A stretch of 5,508 nt of DNA from Chloroflexota bacterium. GTDB taxonomy: Bacteria > Chloroflexota > Limnocylindria > Limnocylindrales > CSP1-4. The stretch is from the NCBI GenBank assembly GCA_004298915.1, contig SCTE01000392.1, forward strand, positions 1 to 5,508, written 5' to 3'. Made by a program: the position numbers and the translations under genes. Below, in pieces: positions 4,953 to 5,508 of the stretch (positions within the stretch are counted from its first letter, which is position 1; each line of letters starts with the position of its first letter). The notes under the pieces were generated by a model. That model saw nothing but the letters and a program-made list of their open reading frames with translations. It had not been told where the DNA came from and did no database searches.

Positions 4953-5508
4953 ATGCGGCACATCCGCACGGCCGCCCTCGGGGCAGCGATTCTCGCGCTC
5001 GTGGTGAGCGCCTGCTCGCTGGGTGGGGGCAGCTCGGCATCGAAGGGGACCATCGCGAGCCAGATCGCGCTGGCGGGGCCACCCGAGTGCCCCGATCGCC
5101 CGTTCTGCCTGAAGGGCCTGACGGAGAAGTACGGGCTCACGTTCAAGGAGTTCAAGCCCACCGACGCGGGCGGCCCGATCACGATCGAGGCGCTGAAGAA
5201 GGGTGACGCGCAGGTCGGCCTGCTGTTCACGTCCGACCCGGCCATCGCCGTCAACGGATTCGTCCTGCTCAAGGACGACAAGGGCCTCCAGCTGGCCGAC
5301 AACCTGGTTCCCGTCGTGCGCCAGTCGGCACTCGATGCCAACCCGGTCATCAAGGACGCCCTCAACGGCGTCAGCGCGAAGCTCGACCAGGCCACCCTCA
5401 CCGACCTGAACAAGCAGGTCACGGTTGACTCGAAGGCCGCCGCCGACGTGGCGAAGGCGTGGGTCGATGCCCAGGGATTCACCTTCTCGGGAGGTTCCGG
5501 AACCGTCA
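4953..5508 (+). CDS. OpuAC-type substrate-binding lipoprotein lacking its N-terminal lobe at the usual position; 3' end cut
   Basis: The frame gives 185 codons and is still open at the window edge. Residues 1-20 are a lipoprotein signal (Arg2/Arg5, hydrophobic 8-18) ending in lipobox VSAC, so Cys21 should be lipidated and the protein anchored outside the membrane. A short Gly/Ser stretch (22-30) leads straight into GPPECPDRPFCLKGL (42-56), GGPITIEALKKGDAQVGLLF (73-92), TSDPAI (93-98), LLKDDKGLQLADNLVPVVR (105-123) and a helical end with NGVSAKL (138-144) and DVAKAWVDAQGF (165-176). In glycine betaine/choline/carnitine binding proteins of about 300 residues these motifs form the C-terminal half, beginning near residue 160-180. 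The N-terminal lobe that should follow the lipobox is absent, and the 138 bases upstream are too short to encode it. After residue 176, where relatives normally end, TFSGGSGTV continues. Cys46 and Cys52 could form a disulfide. Its place after both permeases fits the operon's solute receptor. A half-size protein, a circular permutation or an assembly deletion are all possible. Confidence 0.87.
   Translation, partial: MRHIRTAALGAAILALVVSACSLGGGSSASKGTIASQIALAGPPECPDRPFCLKGLTEKYGLTFKEFKPTDAGGPITIEALKKGDAQVGLLFTSDPAIAVNGFVLLKDDKGLQLADNLVPVVRQSALDANPVIKDALNGVSAKLDQATLTDLNKQVTVDSKAAADVAKAWVDAQGFTFSGGSGTV

Noticed and set aside
4812..4953. Second permease and binding protein lie in the same frame with only the TGA at 4812 between them, suggesting a permease-receptor fusion as in OpuA-type systems, via read-through or a sequencing error.
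   Set aside because: The binding-protein ATG has an excellent ribosome-binding site and a complete lipoprotein signal, which would be pointless inside a fusion. A 138-base stop-free stretch in one frame is common at this G+C content.
4037..5206. A 389-codon plus-strand open frame overlapping the second permease and the start of the binding protein.
   Set aside because: It is Arg/Gly-rich without domains and runs out of frame with two well-supported genes.

Overview
This is a GC-rich window of ordinary bacterial protein-coding DNA, roughly two-thirds G+C by eye. It uses GTG as well as ATG starts and Shine-Dalgarno sites, and its genes are tightly packed. The protein types, a TIGR03560-like LLM-class flavin oxidoreductase beside a CBS-containing quaternary-amine ABC transporter, fit a soil or freshwater Chloroflexota (Limnocylindria-like) or a deep-branching actinobacterium. 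That placement is an impression; the window has no rRNA or marker gene to settle it.

Layout: bases 1-1083 on the minus strand hold the N-terminal 361 codons of a secreted beta-propeller protein with four Asp-box (BNR) repeats, cut by the left window edge. Bases 1084-1336 form a divergent intergenic region. From 1337 to the right edge every gene is on the plus strand: an LLM-class oxidoreductase (1337-2284), an OpuCA/ProV-type ATPase with C-terminal CBS domains (2289-3455), two OpuCB/ProW-type permeases (3463-4104 and 4104-4814), a 138-base leader, and an OpuAC-type substrate-binding lipoprotein (4953 to the edge). Gaps of 4 and 7 bases and a 1-base TGATG overlap indicate one operon from the oxidoreductase through the second permease. 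The binding protein is probably part of the same unit but has its own strong ribosome-binding site and possibly its own promoter.

How the genes work together: the ATPase, the two permeases and the lipoprotein make up an importer of the quaternary ammonium/osmoprotectant type (glycine betaine, choline, carnitine and similar). The CBS pair on the ATPase is the usual regulatory module of this family. The oxidoreductase, coupled to the ATPase gene, may act on the imported compound, in which case the system is catabolic rather than purely osmotic; this is inference.

The most unusual point is the binding protein. Its lipoprotein signal is followed within about 20 residues by sequence that normally forms the C-terminal half of this family, so the N-terminal lobe is missing from its usual place and is not encoded upstream. 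The reading frame continues, still open, past the usual family C-terminus with a GGSG-like stretch. It may therefore be a half-size protein or a circularly permuted one; the window ends before this can be decided. I found no mobile elements, CRISPR arrays, RNA genes or convincing intrinsic terminators.
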